Source: Chrysaora quinquecirrha (taxonomy: Eukaryota > Cnidaria > Scyphozoa > Semaeostomeae > Pelagiidae). From it: a stretch of DNA of 64,000 nt. Position 1 is the first letter of the stretch, and each line of letters begins with the position of its first letter. Shown here in pieces: positions 22,993-34,984 of this stretch. Position numbers and translations under genes: made by a program. The stretch spans positions 2,206,564 to 2,270,563 of the forward strand of contig JACTAT010000059.1 in NCBI GenBank assembly GCA_014526335.1, read 5' to 3'. The notes beneath the pieces were generated by a model. That model was not told the origin of the DNA. It worked only from the letters and a program-made list of their open reading frames with translations, and did not search any database.

Positions 22993-25900
22993 CTAAATTC
23001 TCGTCTCTTTGAGCTTGAAAACCTGGAAAAATCGGGTATAGATGCACATGAAAAAGCAATCCACGAATTCGACAAATGTCAACACACTTGCTCCAACAAA
23101 AAGTCCAATTTGGCCTCCAATATCACCTGAGACAAAAGGAAAAAATTAGAAAGAAAAAGGAGAAATTTTTCACGTCCAATGAGCCAAAGAGCTTAGAACA
23201 ATCATCAAGTAACTATCCAAGTCATACAGCTCAGGATTCTCCTCCTATGTGGCTTTGTGTTTCGGCTATGGTGAGCCTTCTCTCTTCACTACCATGAATT
23301 TTGTATTATTTTTCATGAATGGCAAAACAAACACTAGCATAGATTTTTCCACGACTGGCATACCAAAGTTGATCAGGGCATGGGCTGCATGACCAAAGAG
23401 TGACAAAGTCACTGGCTTTCGATTATCCAGTCTATAGGAACAAATCCCATTGACTGTGGTATGGCAGACGTGGAAAATCTATCCTAGCATATTTCATCAA
23501 TTAATCAATATAGGTAAACTATTTTTCTATAGTTGATTAGTAGATAGTACTTACCTAAAAATACCAATAGATCATACGCTGGTTTCTGCTCCAAATATTC
23601 GTAGCTTAGGTCTCCGTAGTAAATGACCAAGCGAAGAAAGTTGTTTCTGAAAAAATAGAAGAAAAAAGAAAATAGAAGAACAGTTCATATTCTTTTCTCT
23701 TACTCAGAGCATCAAAGTTCAAAAGATCTCAAATCAAGTCCTGTAAGCCATTAAACAAAAATCTTTCAAATAAAAGCACAAAAACAGAAAAAACTTTCTC
23801 TTTTATAAGAAACGTTAGTCAAATATTCATAGTGGGTTTCTTAAGCTTCAAAACGATGAACTTATCGGGGTCGGGGTTCGAGCCCCAGCTACGGTTAGCG
23901 TCACAGCCAGCATCGAGGGATCGATTAACTGAGATCCTAGCGACGGGTGCTAAATCATTTCACCTCTACCTAATACTGCATTTCACATCAACGAGGCAAG
24001 ATCAATGCAACTTACCTAACGAACTCATGGTTCTCAGCTCGTGTCTTATTTAACTTGAGTTTCTCTGCAATGTGGTTTATCTCTTCAGTAACAGGGAAGC
24101 GAGAAAAGGATGTCTTTGCAGTGAAGCTGTCAATAACGCATGGTAATGGACATGAATACAACTTGAATTTGTCAAAATCCGCTGTAAATAAATAAGAAAT
24201 AAGATGATTGAGCGTCAAGGCTCCAGAAACCTTAGAGAAAAACGTATACTAATATAGAAGAGTCTCCATGTATAGATGTATAACGATCATTTTATGGGAC
24301 CAAGAGAGTAAAAAGTAAGGTTCCAAAGTCTTTGCAAGGGGAACATCGCACCGGGCTACATAGATTATTGTACAAGGCTACTTAGATGTTTCCCATGCTT
24401 TGCACTAATTTGCACCAACACTCTGATAACTCTGTTTAGAAACATTACTCATCCTAGGTTAGATAAGAAGAAAAATCTTGCCATTATATACAATGAATCT
24501 AGATAAAAGTTTTAGAATAAAATAACATGTATTTACCCCAATTCTGCCAAAGACAGCTTTCCAACTGCTTCAATGAACAAACTTCGTAGTCACCTTGCAG
24601 GTTAGAAACAAAACATTCATTGATGAAATAAATTTTGAGTATAGAGGAAACTTTTAATTCAAACGTTTCGCTCTATAATCTTCATCAGTAACTGCTAAAG
24701 ATGATAGATCGAAATGTTTGAATTTGACGTTTTCATTATATTTGAACTCTCTTTGATACAGTTTATATAGAAAAGATTAGGGGTAAGACTGCTCATGCTA
24801 CATATTAATGGTATTACAAGATGTTCTGATCCACTGAATCAAGAGTATTTTGATAGACTTATTACACGAGTAGCTGTTGTCACTATTGAGCTGAATTGTT
24901 TGAACCACCAAATACAGGTCACTTTGAGCGATCTCGGTTTGGTTAAAGTCTCGCTATGATGAGCGAAAACTGGGACTGGTGTTATAGCTATAGGTTATAG
25001 CTTAATAATAAGGTTAACAAGACCTACCTGGCATAAACCAATCTTTGCATCCACAATTATTGACCACATGATCAGTAAGTTTTTCTAGCCAGCAGAAATG
25101 CATTGAATAGCCTTTGAAATATTTCAGGTTTAGGCTTCCACAACGAGTTTTATATGGAGCAGGCAGACTCTTTATCTGAAATCAAAATAAAGAGCGTTTC
25201 AAACTGCTAGAAAAGATAAAAACACATTTGAACTACAAACTATAATGGACAAGCCCGGACCAGTAGGACATACTAGCAAACAGAACAGTACATCTGGCAA
25301 AGACTATCATAGACAAGAAAAGACTCCATAAGTACATACTACTACGGAAAAATAGTATAGACTAACACACCCTAGTACACAAAATAGAATAGACTAGCCC
25401 TGGCCAGCGATGTAGTATTAGTATACAGCAAGACTATTCCAGACAAGTTTAGACTACTTTAAGTACATACTTATATGAGCGACTGGTATAGACTAGCAGA
25501 AACTAGTACACAATTTAGTATAGACTAGCCCTAACCAGCTATGTCGTATTAGTATGCAGCTTCTTGACTATTACAGACAAGAATAGACTACTTTACGTAC
25601 ATATTTATATGAATGAATCGTATAGACAAGCAGAAACTAGAACACAAATTAGTATAGACTAGCCCTGACCCATGATGTAGTATAAGTATACAGCAAGACT
25701 ATTCCACACAAGTTTAGACTACTTTAAGTACATACTTATATGAGCGACTGGTATAGAATAGCAGAAAGTAGTAAACAATTTAGTATAGACTAGCCCTGAC
25801 CAGCCATGTCTTATTAGTATTATTAGTATGCAGCTGCTTGACTATTACAGACAAGAATAGATTACTTTACGTACATACTGATATGAATGAATCGTATAGA

Positions 25901-27395
25901 CAAGCAGAAACTACTACAAATACTAGTATAGACTAGCCCTGACCAGCGATTTAGTAGTTTAAGTAAACACTTATATGACCGAATAGTATATAGACTGGCA
26001 GAAACTGGTACACAAATTAGTATAGACTAGCCCTGACCAGCGATTTAGTAGTTTAAGTAAACACTTATATGACCGAATAGTATATAGACTGGCAGAAACT
26101 GGTACACAAATTAGTATAGACTAGCCTTGACCACCGATGTAGTATTATAGTATGCAACTTGACTATTATAGACAAGTTTAGACTAATTTAAATACATACT
26201 TATATGAATGAATCGTATAAACTAGCATAAACTAGTACACAAACTAGTATTAACTAGCCCTGACCAGCTAGTAAAGACTAATACACAAACTAGAATAGAC
26301 TAGCTCTTGCCAGCTATGTTGCATTGGTATACAACACAGGTTAGTAAACAAACTAAAATAGACCAGCCAAAACAGCTTCTGTCGTGCTTGTATACATTAC
26401 ATCTAGAAGACACGTACAGACTACTGTCAGTGTAATCTATTAGGGTCAAATAGTATAGACTTTCATAAACAGGGAAAGTAGAAAGATTAGTCTTAACAAC
26501 TTTCAACAAGTGTGGATAAGTAAATGCTAATATAAAGAACAAGAACATGATATTACTAGTAGACAGCGAATAGTGCTTAGAAGCCGATTACCTTTTGTTT
26601 CTTGAGTTCAACATATGTGATATAACCAGGAGATGCAATAATGCCTTGCATTTTGACTGGTGTCTCATCCTGTCCATGAACAATTAAATGAACTCCTGAC
26701 TGAACAGCATCAACATAATAATCCCAGAACTCAATGTTAATTGTAAGCTCAAGCGAATGGTCCAGTCCAAGCTTATTCACTTTAATTAATTCATACCCCG
26801 GTTTACCAGAGTTAAACGTATAGCACTTATCTCCTTGATTATGATAAAACAATGTAAAATCTTTAGACGTACATTTGCGTCCATCCATATTACAATCGTA
26901 CAGCATGTTTTCCAGTTTATGATTCGCTGTTCGTATAGTTCTTTGGTACTCATCACCACTTAGTTGACCAGATATATTCCAATCTTTTCGTTTGATCATT
27001 TCATGTAGTTTCGTACCAAGCATTTGTGAGTATCGCATATCATTCAGATTACATAGAGAAACAGCGGGGAATTCAAGGTCCTTTTTGAAGACTACAGTTT
27101 TTGTAGTACTGATTGGAAAACTCAGATAGTGCTGTGTGCTCTCAAACATTTTCTGAAGAAGCAATCCACTGCATAATAGAAGCAAAAACGTCCAGAATAC
27201 CCTTCGTAATGGATGGTCCTTCTTGAAACAAAATTGCAATCCATGGAATGTAGAATGTTTCACCATGCTCTTGAAATGTTTATCCACTTTCTTCTGTCTT
27301 ATTTTCCTTTCCTTAGCAGCTTCTTTCTCCAGGAAAACTTCAAAATCAAAAGAAATTTCGTTAAAATCAAGATCACTTTCTTGGATGGTTTTCAT
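22993..27395 (-). CDS. Gene 2: DEG/ENaC family (ASIC-like) sodium channel, 6 or more coding exons
   Basis: Exons in coding order: 26592-27395, 25028-25175, 24537-24593, 24016-24181, 23555-23646, 22993-23126 (stop TAG). Phases join throughout and intron positions match gene 1. From the Met at 27395 (in-frame TAG four codons upstream) the product is 466 residues: charged N-terminus, HG motif (STFHGLQFCF), TM1 (FWTFLLLLCSGLLL), FPAVSLCN, a Cys-rich extracellular domain, then GLFVGASVLTFVEFVD, which is the GAS filter and TM2, and a short cytosolic tail. An alternative start uses the exon class at 55201-55348 joined to an acceptor at 27337/27338 (pyrimidine-rich, phase fits). The copy of that exon for gene 2 would fall in the N gap. 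Function as a plasma-membrane sodium/cation channel is inferred from family; the gating stimulus is unknown. Confidence 0.9.
23341..23480. repeat. 140-bp fold-back repeat in a gene 2 intron
   Basis: The arms AGATTTTTCCACGACTGGCA (23341) and TGGCAGACGTGGAAAATCT (ending 23480) are inverted copies of ~25 bp. The right arm and the preceding AACAAATCCCATTGACTGTGG match the tail of the SINE at about 40060-40105. This suggests two opposed SINE ends rather than a separate transposon. The matching part of copy B is deleted. Confidence 0.65.
23865..23985 (+). mobile_element. Fragment of the tRNA-derived SINE seen at 18.1-19.3 kb
   Basis: It contains the B box GGGGTTCGAGCCCCAGC, then AGCGTCACAGCCAG and GAGATCCTAGCGAC, as in the tandem units. 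The A-box half is missing, so this is a truncated copy. It lies in an intron of gene 2, sense opposite to the gene. Confidence 0.75.
25260..26340. repeat. ~132-bp minisatellite in the first listed intron of gene 2 (copy A)
   Basis: Units are built around AGTATAGACTAGCCCTGACC, GTATGCAGC, GACAAG, TACATACTTATATGA and GTATAGAC. They are spaced about 132 bp in the left part and about 95 bp in two units near 25937-26125. The copy in gene 4 (46810-47805) has only one of those two short units, so the arrays differ by one unit. Confidence 0.85.
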
Positions 27396-28245
27396 ACTGG
27401 AATCCTAATGAAATCTCCTATTAGCAGACGTTGCTTTAGAGGATATACGTTCAGATTGAAAGAAGCGAATTTTCAGCTTTTAGTTGTTCGCAAGCACAGC
27501 ACCTCTTATAAAAAAGTTATTAATCTTTCAGCTAAAACTTCAAAAAGCCGCAACAACAAGTACATTAGACTTCTGTTTAACTATATTCAAATATTCAAGC
27601 AACATGTTAACTTTCAGAAATGTGAAATGTCTGTTTTAACTTCTGAAAAAGCAAATGTTCTTGAATGCATTAATATCAAATGCTTAAAAGCATTAAATGT
27701 TGCTTGGTTCTAGTTACTTAAAGTCGTCAAGAAACTGTTGTTTGTTAACGAAATTCACCTAAAAACTCGATTTTTCAAGGTCACCAAAGCACTTCTCTGA
27801 AAACAGATGTTTTTGAGTGAGATAAGCGATTTACTGATTTGCAAATAAGCATACATGGCCATAGATAATTTATAATGTCAAAATACTTTTAAAATTCTAA
27901 AACTGATGCTCAGATGGCAGAAACAGAATAGAGTTCAAAAGATCAGAGATATCCTAGGCTTTTTTACATGAGTCCCATTCTTCGCAGAGAGAAGCAGCAA
28001 AAACAACAACAAGACCCCCAACACCCTCAGAGTGAGTGAGTTTGAGCGTGCAGCAATTCAACTCAATAGTGATAAGTTAGACTCGTGTAATAAGTCTAGA
28101 GATTTCTCCACATTGCAGTTACCTGCCCTAATTAACTATTCAGTGCCTTATTTAACATCAAGTACAGAATAATGTTTCAAAGAATCAAAAAAAATTGCAC
28201 GACCCTTCAAGTAATGTGCAGTAGGAACTTCATAGCTGACACTTC
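27396..28245. other. 5' side of gene 2, no further gene
   Basis: This should contain the 5' UTR or promoter of gene 2 if translation starts at 27395. A plus-strand open frame (27213-27713) overlaps gene 2 exon 1 antisense; it has no recognisable motif. A ~45-bp segment near 28047-28093 is the inverted counterpart of one near 24852-24900. Confidence 0.4.
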
Positions 28246-28247
28246 TA

Positions 28248-28478
28248 CAATCGTTCACAAAATATACTGAGACTCAAGTAAATTTTTGCGAACTGTATAT
28301 TTTTTTGGCAGTTTTTCCGATTTTGTGTCTCCCCACCCCCTCCAAGCAATGTTGTTGTTAGGAGAAGCATTGTACCGCAAAATTTCAACTTGATTACCAA
28401 CAACATTGCTCTGTAGGGGGAAGGGGAGGCATTTTCTCATATTCTGATGACAAGTCTCATAATTTTTGTGAAGGATTG
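28248..28478. repeat. 231-bp terminal repeat, left copy
   Basis: Identical by eye to 29798-30028. It has its own ~16-bp inverted ends, C-rich CCCCACCCCCTCC and G-rich GTAGGGGGAAGGGGAGG stretches, and inverted internal words (CAATGTTGTTG and CAACAACATTG). Confidence 0.9.
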
Positions 28479-29191
28479 TCTGAATTTTAAAAAATTTGTG
28501 AAAGGGTTCCCTACTCTATGAGTTGCAGTTTTGTTTTTTAATTTCTATTTCGGCAATTATTATGTACTAGGGCAGAGGAACAGAATATAATTAGAGCTTA
28601 ATATATGATTATAATTAGGAGAAACGACGTATTACTGAGACATGTTTTATTACACTTTCCTCGAGTTGTATAATTACGGTGGTAATAAGAAAAACAAACG
28701 CAATCTGCGTGTTAGGCCCATGATGAAATTTGCATTCAGTTGATGTTGACGATATGTGTCCATAAATGATTATACAGTAGGTACAATTGCAATAGCTATA
28801 CCAAGTTACTTACCAATGAGACAGGTCAAGTGTAATCTTCAACTGACTTTAAAGACTGCAAGCAATTTGGGAGAGAGAATGCGAGCAGAGCTGTTGTGGC
28901 AATTTCTTGCAATTAGTTTCTCTCTCGAAACGAAAGATAATTAAAGTAAACTTCCTGTTGTTGTTTTATGCAAATTTTCGTGATATCTTCGTGATATGAA
29001 CCCGAGAGGACAATCACAACGCACAGACTTTGAAATGCTAGGGACATTAAGGAATGCTAACATTTATGTAATTATACTTACCTATGAGAAAAGGTTTTGT
29101 GTATTTATTTTCGTCTTGTCTTTACTTAACTATATATTTAGTAAACTAGCTTATGTATTCTTGTTCCCAGCAGGATCTATATATGTAAGTA

Positions 29192-29425
29192 CGTGTTACT
29201 CACGTGTTACCCACGAGTTACTAACGTGTTACTAGGAAGAGCAATATGCCTTTCAGTAAAATTTGACGTGTTACCACGAGTTACTGCTAAAAAATAAAAA
29301 ATAGAAAGAAGCAATAATTTTTTCTATATTTAGAGAGTAACTCGTGGTAACACGTCAGATCGCACTGAAAAGCATATTGGTGTTCACAGTAACACGTTAG
29401 TAACTCGTGGGTAACACGTAACACG
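29192..29425. repeat. Long imperfect hairpin (~92-bp arms) inside the composite element
   Basis: The left arm (29192-29285) is built of ACGTGTTAC and CACGAGTTAC words. The right arm (29336-29425) is its near-complete reverse complement, including the non-repetitive middle (CAATATGCCTTTCAGT against ACTGAAAAGCATATTG). A ~50-bp AT-rich loop is itself partly palindromic (AAATAGAAAGAAG...TTTTTTCTATATTT). The transcript would fold into a long double-stranded stem. It may be a nested fold-back MITE. Confidence 0.85.
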
Positions 29426-29797
29426 ATGAAAACGAATACTGTGGAATTGCACCCTCATCTCAGAAATCTAATAAATTATTACAGAGTTATATAATTATAT
29501 ACACTAATGATGATTACATATGATGATTTTATTACACAAGGGAGAACGATCTTCCAAAAGTGGTTATGAAAAATTTTTCCGAATTGTTTTAAAAAATTCC
29601 TAACAGTCACTTTGGCCCTGGACGTCCCTGCAAAACGTCCCCACCCACCCAAATTGGTGTGCAGAAATGGTCAACCAAATTGTGAAACCCATTAATCTGT
29701 TGAGCTAATAGCTTTTCCTTGTCATTTACGAAATAGAGAGCAGTCTTCACTTCAGATTATCCTGACTCCAAATTACAAGTCTTTCATTCTTCTAAGA

Positions 29798-30028
29798 CAA
29801 TCGTTCACAAAATATACTGAGACTCAAGTAAATTTTTGCGAACTGTATATTTTTTTGGCAGTTTTTCCGATTTTGTGTCTCCCCACCCCCTCCAAGCAAT
29901 GTTGTTGTTAGGAGAAGCATTGTACCGCAAAATTTCAACTTGATTACCAACAACATTGCTCTGTAGGGGGAAGGGGAGGCATTTTCTCATATTCTGATGA
30001 CAAGTCTCATAATTTTTGTGAAGGATTG
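29798..30028. repeat. 231-bp terminal repeat, right copy
   Basis: Identical by eye to 28248-28478 and in the same orientation. It is followed by the outer TA at 30029-30030. Confidence 0.9.
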
Positions 30029-30030
30029 TA

Positions 30031-31540
30031 GGACGAATTTTATTGTCCTTTGTAGGGAGATGTACGCATCATGGACGAATTTTATGCAAATGAATGACCT
30101 TTCGGACGACAATATTTCACTTGTTGTTAGGAAATGTCCGTTTGACAAATCATAAAGCTGTCTGTGTCCGTTAAAAGAGGTTTCATTGCATCATAAAGCA
30201 ATCAACTATTAAAAACAAGAAATAAATGAATTTGAATGACGATTATTGTTGTTTTGGTTATACAGAAAAATTATAACAAAAACCTCGCTGTTGTCCATGC
30301 GTGATTTAGGAAGTGAAGGGAACTGCTAAGCAACCGAAAACCGAAGAGAGAAATTTTAGCTTACGACTCGTTTAGGACTCTTTAACTGGTTGGTTCTGAC
30401 CAATGAACATTCTTCTGCTTGATTAGATATAACAAAGAACTGCACTGAGGTTTACAGGATTATAACATGGGCTTAAAGAAACGCAGTTGTTGGTTGTTGC
30501 TGTTTATACAAAAGTTGTTTCTTCCCTGTTTCCATATGGCCGTGCAAGTTTTTGTTCCTTGAATCCCTGTTCCTTAAGATGCAGTCACTGATCACAAGAA
30601 ACAGGGTTATTTTCTAGCTTCCTGCTGACCTGCACTCGGCTCTTCCCTGGAATAGACAGGGATAAAAGGAAGAAATAACTGTTACAGGAGCAATTGCAAA
30701 TAACCAATTCGTTTCTTGAGCCTATAATCACTTTATTCGTTTTGAATAAAGTAACCCAGAAGAGAACCTAGACCACACTAAAAAGGGGGACAGCTCACAG
30801 AGGGGACGCCAAAATTTTTCTGATAGAAGAGGGTATCTACTCGAAGACTTCATCTCACAACAATAATAAATAGAAGTTAAAAAGAAAGGCTTTTCCCCGA
30901 AGAAGAGATTAAGAAGAGGTCTCGCGGACGCGATTTGTGTTCATCAAATATTTTTCTTCCTTCACAGCCAAGATTGATCAAAATCCCAAAGAATAGGAAA
31001 GGAAACTTTCGCTCGACTACCACAATTTAGGTTTCAAAAGAAAGTCAAAACCGTTTTGGATGTGGGAGCCAAAATCTCTAACAAAAAATTCTTTTTAAGT
31101 CTAATATGGATGAGGTCAATGAGCTGCTTTATTTTTCTCTCTGCCTCTTCTGATGGAAGAAAATTTGTTTTGAAATCAGATTGCCCAAGGGTGTGAGACG
31201 TGAGAGTAGTGCCATCCTAGAAACACTAACTTACAGGCAATGGTTGTACCAATGAATGCGATTCAGAAATTCTATGCACAGAACTCACGGAGGCTTAGAA
31301 ATTAGGACTCTGAAATCTGTGATGAGTAATCTTGAAAGAACAACCAGAGTTCTTTATCACATGCTAAGATGAAAAGGGGCAGCTATGCAATGATAAACAG
31401 AATACAGCTCCTTAAGCCTAATCCAGATCGATTAGAAGTTTAATCCGCTCAGTAGAAAGAATGATCAGAGAAAGGACAGTGATAATTAGAAAATGTTCAG
31501 CATGAAAAGGTTGTCTCTTCTTGGCGATACTACTGAACCA
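30031..31540. other. Intergenic DNA, no gene recognised
   Basis: It aligns with about 49711-51220 of copy B with scattered substitutions and small indels. No motif-bearing reading frame was found. Confidence 0.5.
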
Positions 31541-31589
31541 CTATCATTCCTATAATAATTGTGATCGATAAAATCATCTTCATCACCGT

Positions 31590-31950
31590 CAACATACTGT
31601 AACTATCACTACCGTCGTCGCTATCTTCGAAGTCGTCGTTATTATCAACTTTATCATCACCATCACAGCCACAACTACCAAAACCACCAACAACACCACA
31701 GCCGCCACCATAATCATCATCATCACCGTCATCATTATCACTATTACCATAATGACATCATCATGATCATCATCATTATCATCAGCATCAGCATCATCAT
31801 CTTCACCACCATCGCCATGCTATCATCATGCACATCATGATTATCACGATCATCATCATCATCATCGTCATCATAATCATCACCATCACCATCATCATCA
31901 TAATCATCATCATCATCATTATCATAATGATCAGCATAATCATTCACACT
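31590..31950. repeat. CAT/ATC trinucleotide microsatellite (copy A)
   Basis: Runs of ATC, CAT and CAC triplets with interruptions. On the minus strand they give an Asp-rich spurious ORF (31744-31947). The matching tract in copy B (51230-51765) is longer. Confidence 0.95.
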
Positions 31951-34145
31951 ATCATTATAAAAAAAAGAACAACATAAGAATAAGAATCATGAGAAATCAT
32001 AAGAAAAAATAACAAACAACAGCGTCACAAAAACAGTTCAACACAATTAGAAACTAATATGCATTTTATGGTTCACTGTGTAATGAGAGGCCCTTGATCT
32101 CAGCCTTTTAAGCACTTTAAGAAATAGGGATCAGATATGACATACTAAATTTTTAATTAAAAAAAGCAAAATTATACATAGCATTAATTCATGTAGTTTA
32201 TCATTCAGTGGGGATTTGGACTAACTGTTCTTTTGGCATATCATTGGATCCCCCATTTGTAAATTATTTTTCTTGGTTTTAAACGATTAAGAATGATTAA
32301 CAATCAATAATGCGAATAAAGCACCCGACAAATGAATTTTGAATAATTACGCAGCAGGTCTCTGTAAATGATCTTGAAAGACGAGCGAAACTATACGAGC
32401 TGAATTCAAAGTGGTATAAAGACATTTAAGGCGATCATAAACGTTATTACAAGCGATTTTATCACAGAATATATAACCAAATTAAGATATAAGCACACAA
32501 GGATAAATGTGTTACCAGAGGCGGACAAACACAAACAATAGCGTTGGATGTCGAGCCTGAGAGTCGAACAGTTCAGGTCAAGCTTAACAAACGACTTTTC
32601 CAAAACACTAAACCTGAATGAATTAAATCAAACGCCACTTTTTTGCTTATATACCAAAAAACTGTCAACAGTTAAACTACTGAAGCAACACACAGAAGGT
32701 CTGCAGGCGTGAGACTCTTATCTGAAAACACACTTTTGGAGAAATTTGAGAGGTTATTAGATGGTAGAAACAAGTCCAATAACATGAAATATCAAAGCTG
32801 GCTGACAGAGCTGAAAAAGACTATAGGGATGACCATTGTAGAGCTTCTTCAGAGGGCTACCAAAGACTGTGCTGGTTTAAGAAACTTGTGCTGGAGAGCC
32901 GCGGAGGATGGGACTTGATAATAGCAGCACAAGAAGATCTAGGCTAAGGGAAATCAATTGTTCTTATTAATAAGTGCGTATAGGTTCCGAAATTGAATGC
33001 CCTTCAAGCCCTAAGTATCCTCCAGCCCCCTCCAGCCAGCAGTCCTGAGGAGTATCTTCAACTTTCCTCTTCAAGACTTCATCACATTTATGCATACGAA
33101 TGCTACACAATCAACGACTGCGACATTATTATGTCAAAGTAAATGAAAATCAATGAAACAGGTAGATGATCAAAGAAAGTTAAAGACAAACGAAGTCTGT
33201 GCAGTCAAAGGCAGGATATAGCATGAAAAAAAGGCTACATAGGCAGCGAACTGAACTACATATGGTGCGAAATCAGTGATAAACATCGACAATGGATGAC
33301 AGTAAAAACAAAGCATAGGCTGAGCAGTTAAAGATAGAATTAACAATGTAAAAGACAAAATATACCACGAAAGACGGGCAGCGAACTAGACAGTTAAACA
33401 ACCAGCGACAAAGACAAAGACAACATTTGAAGACAGTAGAAAAACAAAGCATTTGGTCTGTCCAATCAAACACAGATTCTAGAATTACATACAGTGAACA
33501 TTCACAAAAGAATCATAGATGTACTGGTTGAATAGGGAGTGCATAGGGAAGAACACGATACATCGTAAACTATTGGCCTAATGTTGAAGTCGGTAAAGTA
33601 AGCTAGAGTGCAGGCAAAATTTTACTTTGATGAGATTAAAGATTCGAAAGTATATCTCGAAAAGATTAACATATCTATATGAATAAAAGATTAGTACAAC
33701 TCTAAAAGAAACATCACCAGATCAAATGCCAAACAGAAGGTTTCTTACACGTGGTTTTCTACTGTACAAAAGTCATTCTAAGGTGCGAGAAGACCAAACG
33801 AGATTGACTACACAAGACTGAGTCATCTGGTGCTTGAATACATTAGGTCCTTCCTAGATGGCGGGACTTAGGACTATATGTTATATTCTTTTAAAAACCT
33901 GACACACAAAATTGTATTTAATGAGCAGTTGGGCTCGAAAAAAGATGTTAATCCAAGTTTTATTGCACCTCAGAATACAATAGAGCTGAAAGGGCTAAAC
34001 ATTTAACACGCTACGCCTAACTCAGAATCCTATAAAAACTACCGAAAACTTTATTAAGATCTTAAGATCATTAACAGTGAAAAAAACAGAGACAAAAGTT
34101 AGTGATGCATGTCTAGAAAGTAAAATCTAGGATATGCTTAGAAGA
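31951..34145. other. Intergenic DNA up to the assembly gap
   Basis: It aligns with about 51766-54040 of copy B. Nothing recognisable as a gene is present. The homology continues to the last bases before the gap (CTTAGAAGA, matching 54024-54032). Confidence 0.5.
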
Positions 34146-34645
34146 NNNNNNNNNNNNNNNNNNNNNNNNNNNNNNNNNNNNNNNNNNNNNNNNNNNNNNN
34201 NNNNNNNNNNNNNNNNNNNNNNNNNNNNNNNNNNNNNNNNNNNNNNNNNNNNNNNNNNNNNNNNNNNNNNNNNNNNNNNNNNNNNNNNNNNNNNNNNNNN
34301 NNNNNNNNNNNNNNNNNNNNNNNNNNNNNNNNNNNNNNNNNNNNNNNNNNNNNNNNNNNNNNNNNNNNNNNNNNNNNNNNNNNNNNNNNNNNNNNNNNNN
34401 NNNNNNNNNNNNNNNNNNNNNNNNNNNNNNNNNNNNNNNNNNNNNNNNNNNNNNNNNNNNNNNNNNNNNNNNNNNNNNNNNNNNNNNNNNNNNNNNNNNN
34501 NNNNNNNNNNNNNNNNNNNNNNNNNNNNNNNNNNNNNNNNNNNNNNNNNNNNNNNNNNNNNNNNNNNNNNNNNNNNNNNNNNNNNNNNNNNNNNNNNNNN
34601 NNNNNNNNNNNNNNNNNNNNNNNNNNNNNNNNNNNNNNNNNNNNN
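34146..34645. other. Assembly gap, exactly 500 N
   Basis: The run of N is exactly 500 long, which suggests a placeholder rather than a measured length. The expected last two coding exons of gene 3 would lie here or are absent. Open frames predicted across it are meaningless. Confidence 0.99.
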
Positions 34646-34835
34646 TCGTGTGAGGTCAGCATCTGGATGGGTGACTTTCCAGATGGATGACTAAACAATT
34701 CACTCTGCCGTCCTTCGGAACGGATGTAAAACTTTGGGTCGCATGCCTGGATGCGGCAAGCATAGTAGGCCTAAATTAGCTGAAAAAGCTGGAAATAACA
34801 GCCTACTCAAAATAAAGTAACAACAACAACAACAA
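34646..34835 (+). mobile_element. 5S rRNA-like (SINE3-type) retroposon fragment
   Basis: The phrase GAGGTCAGCATCTGGATGGG followed by TGAC closely resembles the internal promoter of 5S rRNA (family form GGTTAGTACTTGGATGGG then AGACC). A CAACAACAACAACAA tail follows near 34820, as in many SINEs. The 5' end is cut by the gap. Copy A has the same tail (near 12815-12845) but different sequence before it, without the 5S-like part. Confidence 0.6.
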
Positions 34836-34984
34836 AAACAGCTGAAGCTGAGATCCATCCACCGTGCATCGCCTATTTCTTGAAATTTGAAGAAACCACT
34901 AAAGCGTGTAAAATCTGTATATAAAAATGTCTGGCCTAAGAACGTTGTCCGGTACTGTATTCTTAGTTACAAATACTGAGCCCA

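Larger units (their letters stand above)
28248..30028. mobile_element. 1781-bp composite element with identical 231-bp terminal direct repeats, TA-flanked
   Basis: TA stands at 28246-28247 and 30029-30030. The equivalent place in copy B (49710-49711) has a single TA and no insert, so the insertion and its borders are exact. The first and last 231 bp are the same sequence in direct orientation with no difference seen. Each 231-bp repeat itself has terminal inverted repeats (CAATCGTTCACAAAAT at one end, the complement of CAATCCTTCACAAAAAT at the other). The inner borders of the repeats lack TA. No transposase, integrase, reverse transcriptase, primer-binding site or polypurine tract is visible. 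It could be two MITEs moving as one unit or a miniature LTR-like element. Confidence 0.8.
12790..34145. repeat. Duplicated block, copy A (genes 1 and 2)
   Basis: From about 12790 to the last base before the N gap, this block aligns in order and orientation with about 34790-54040. Exons are almost identical: one residue differs in 245 in the large exon of gene 1 versus gene 3, and one in 268 for gene 2 versus gene 4. Introns and intergenic DNA also align, broken by insertions. See the findings for the tandem-duplication and haplotype-overlap alternatives. Confidence 0.95.

Noticed and set aside
27213..27713. 166-residue plus-strand frame, kept in copy B at 48673-49173
   Set aside because: It lies partly antisense to the gene 2 and gene 4 exon and is conserved only because the two copies are nearly identical; no motif or splice context supports it.
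28248..30028. Ordinary LTR retrotransposon
   Set aside because: The direct repeats look like LTRs, but there is no primer-binding site, polypurine tract or gag/pol coding, the target duplication is TA, and each repeat has its own inverted ends.
34134..34698. 186-residue frames on both strands
   Set aside because: They are translations of the N gap.
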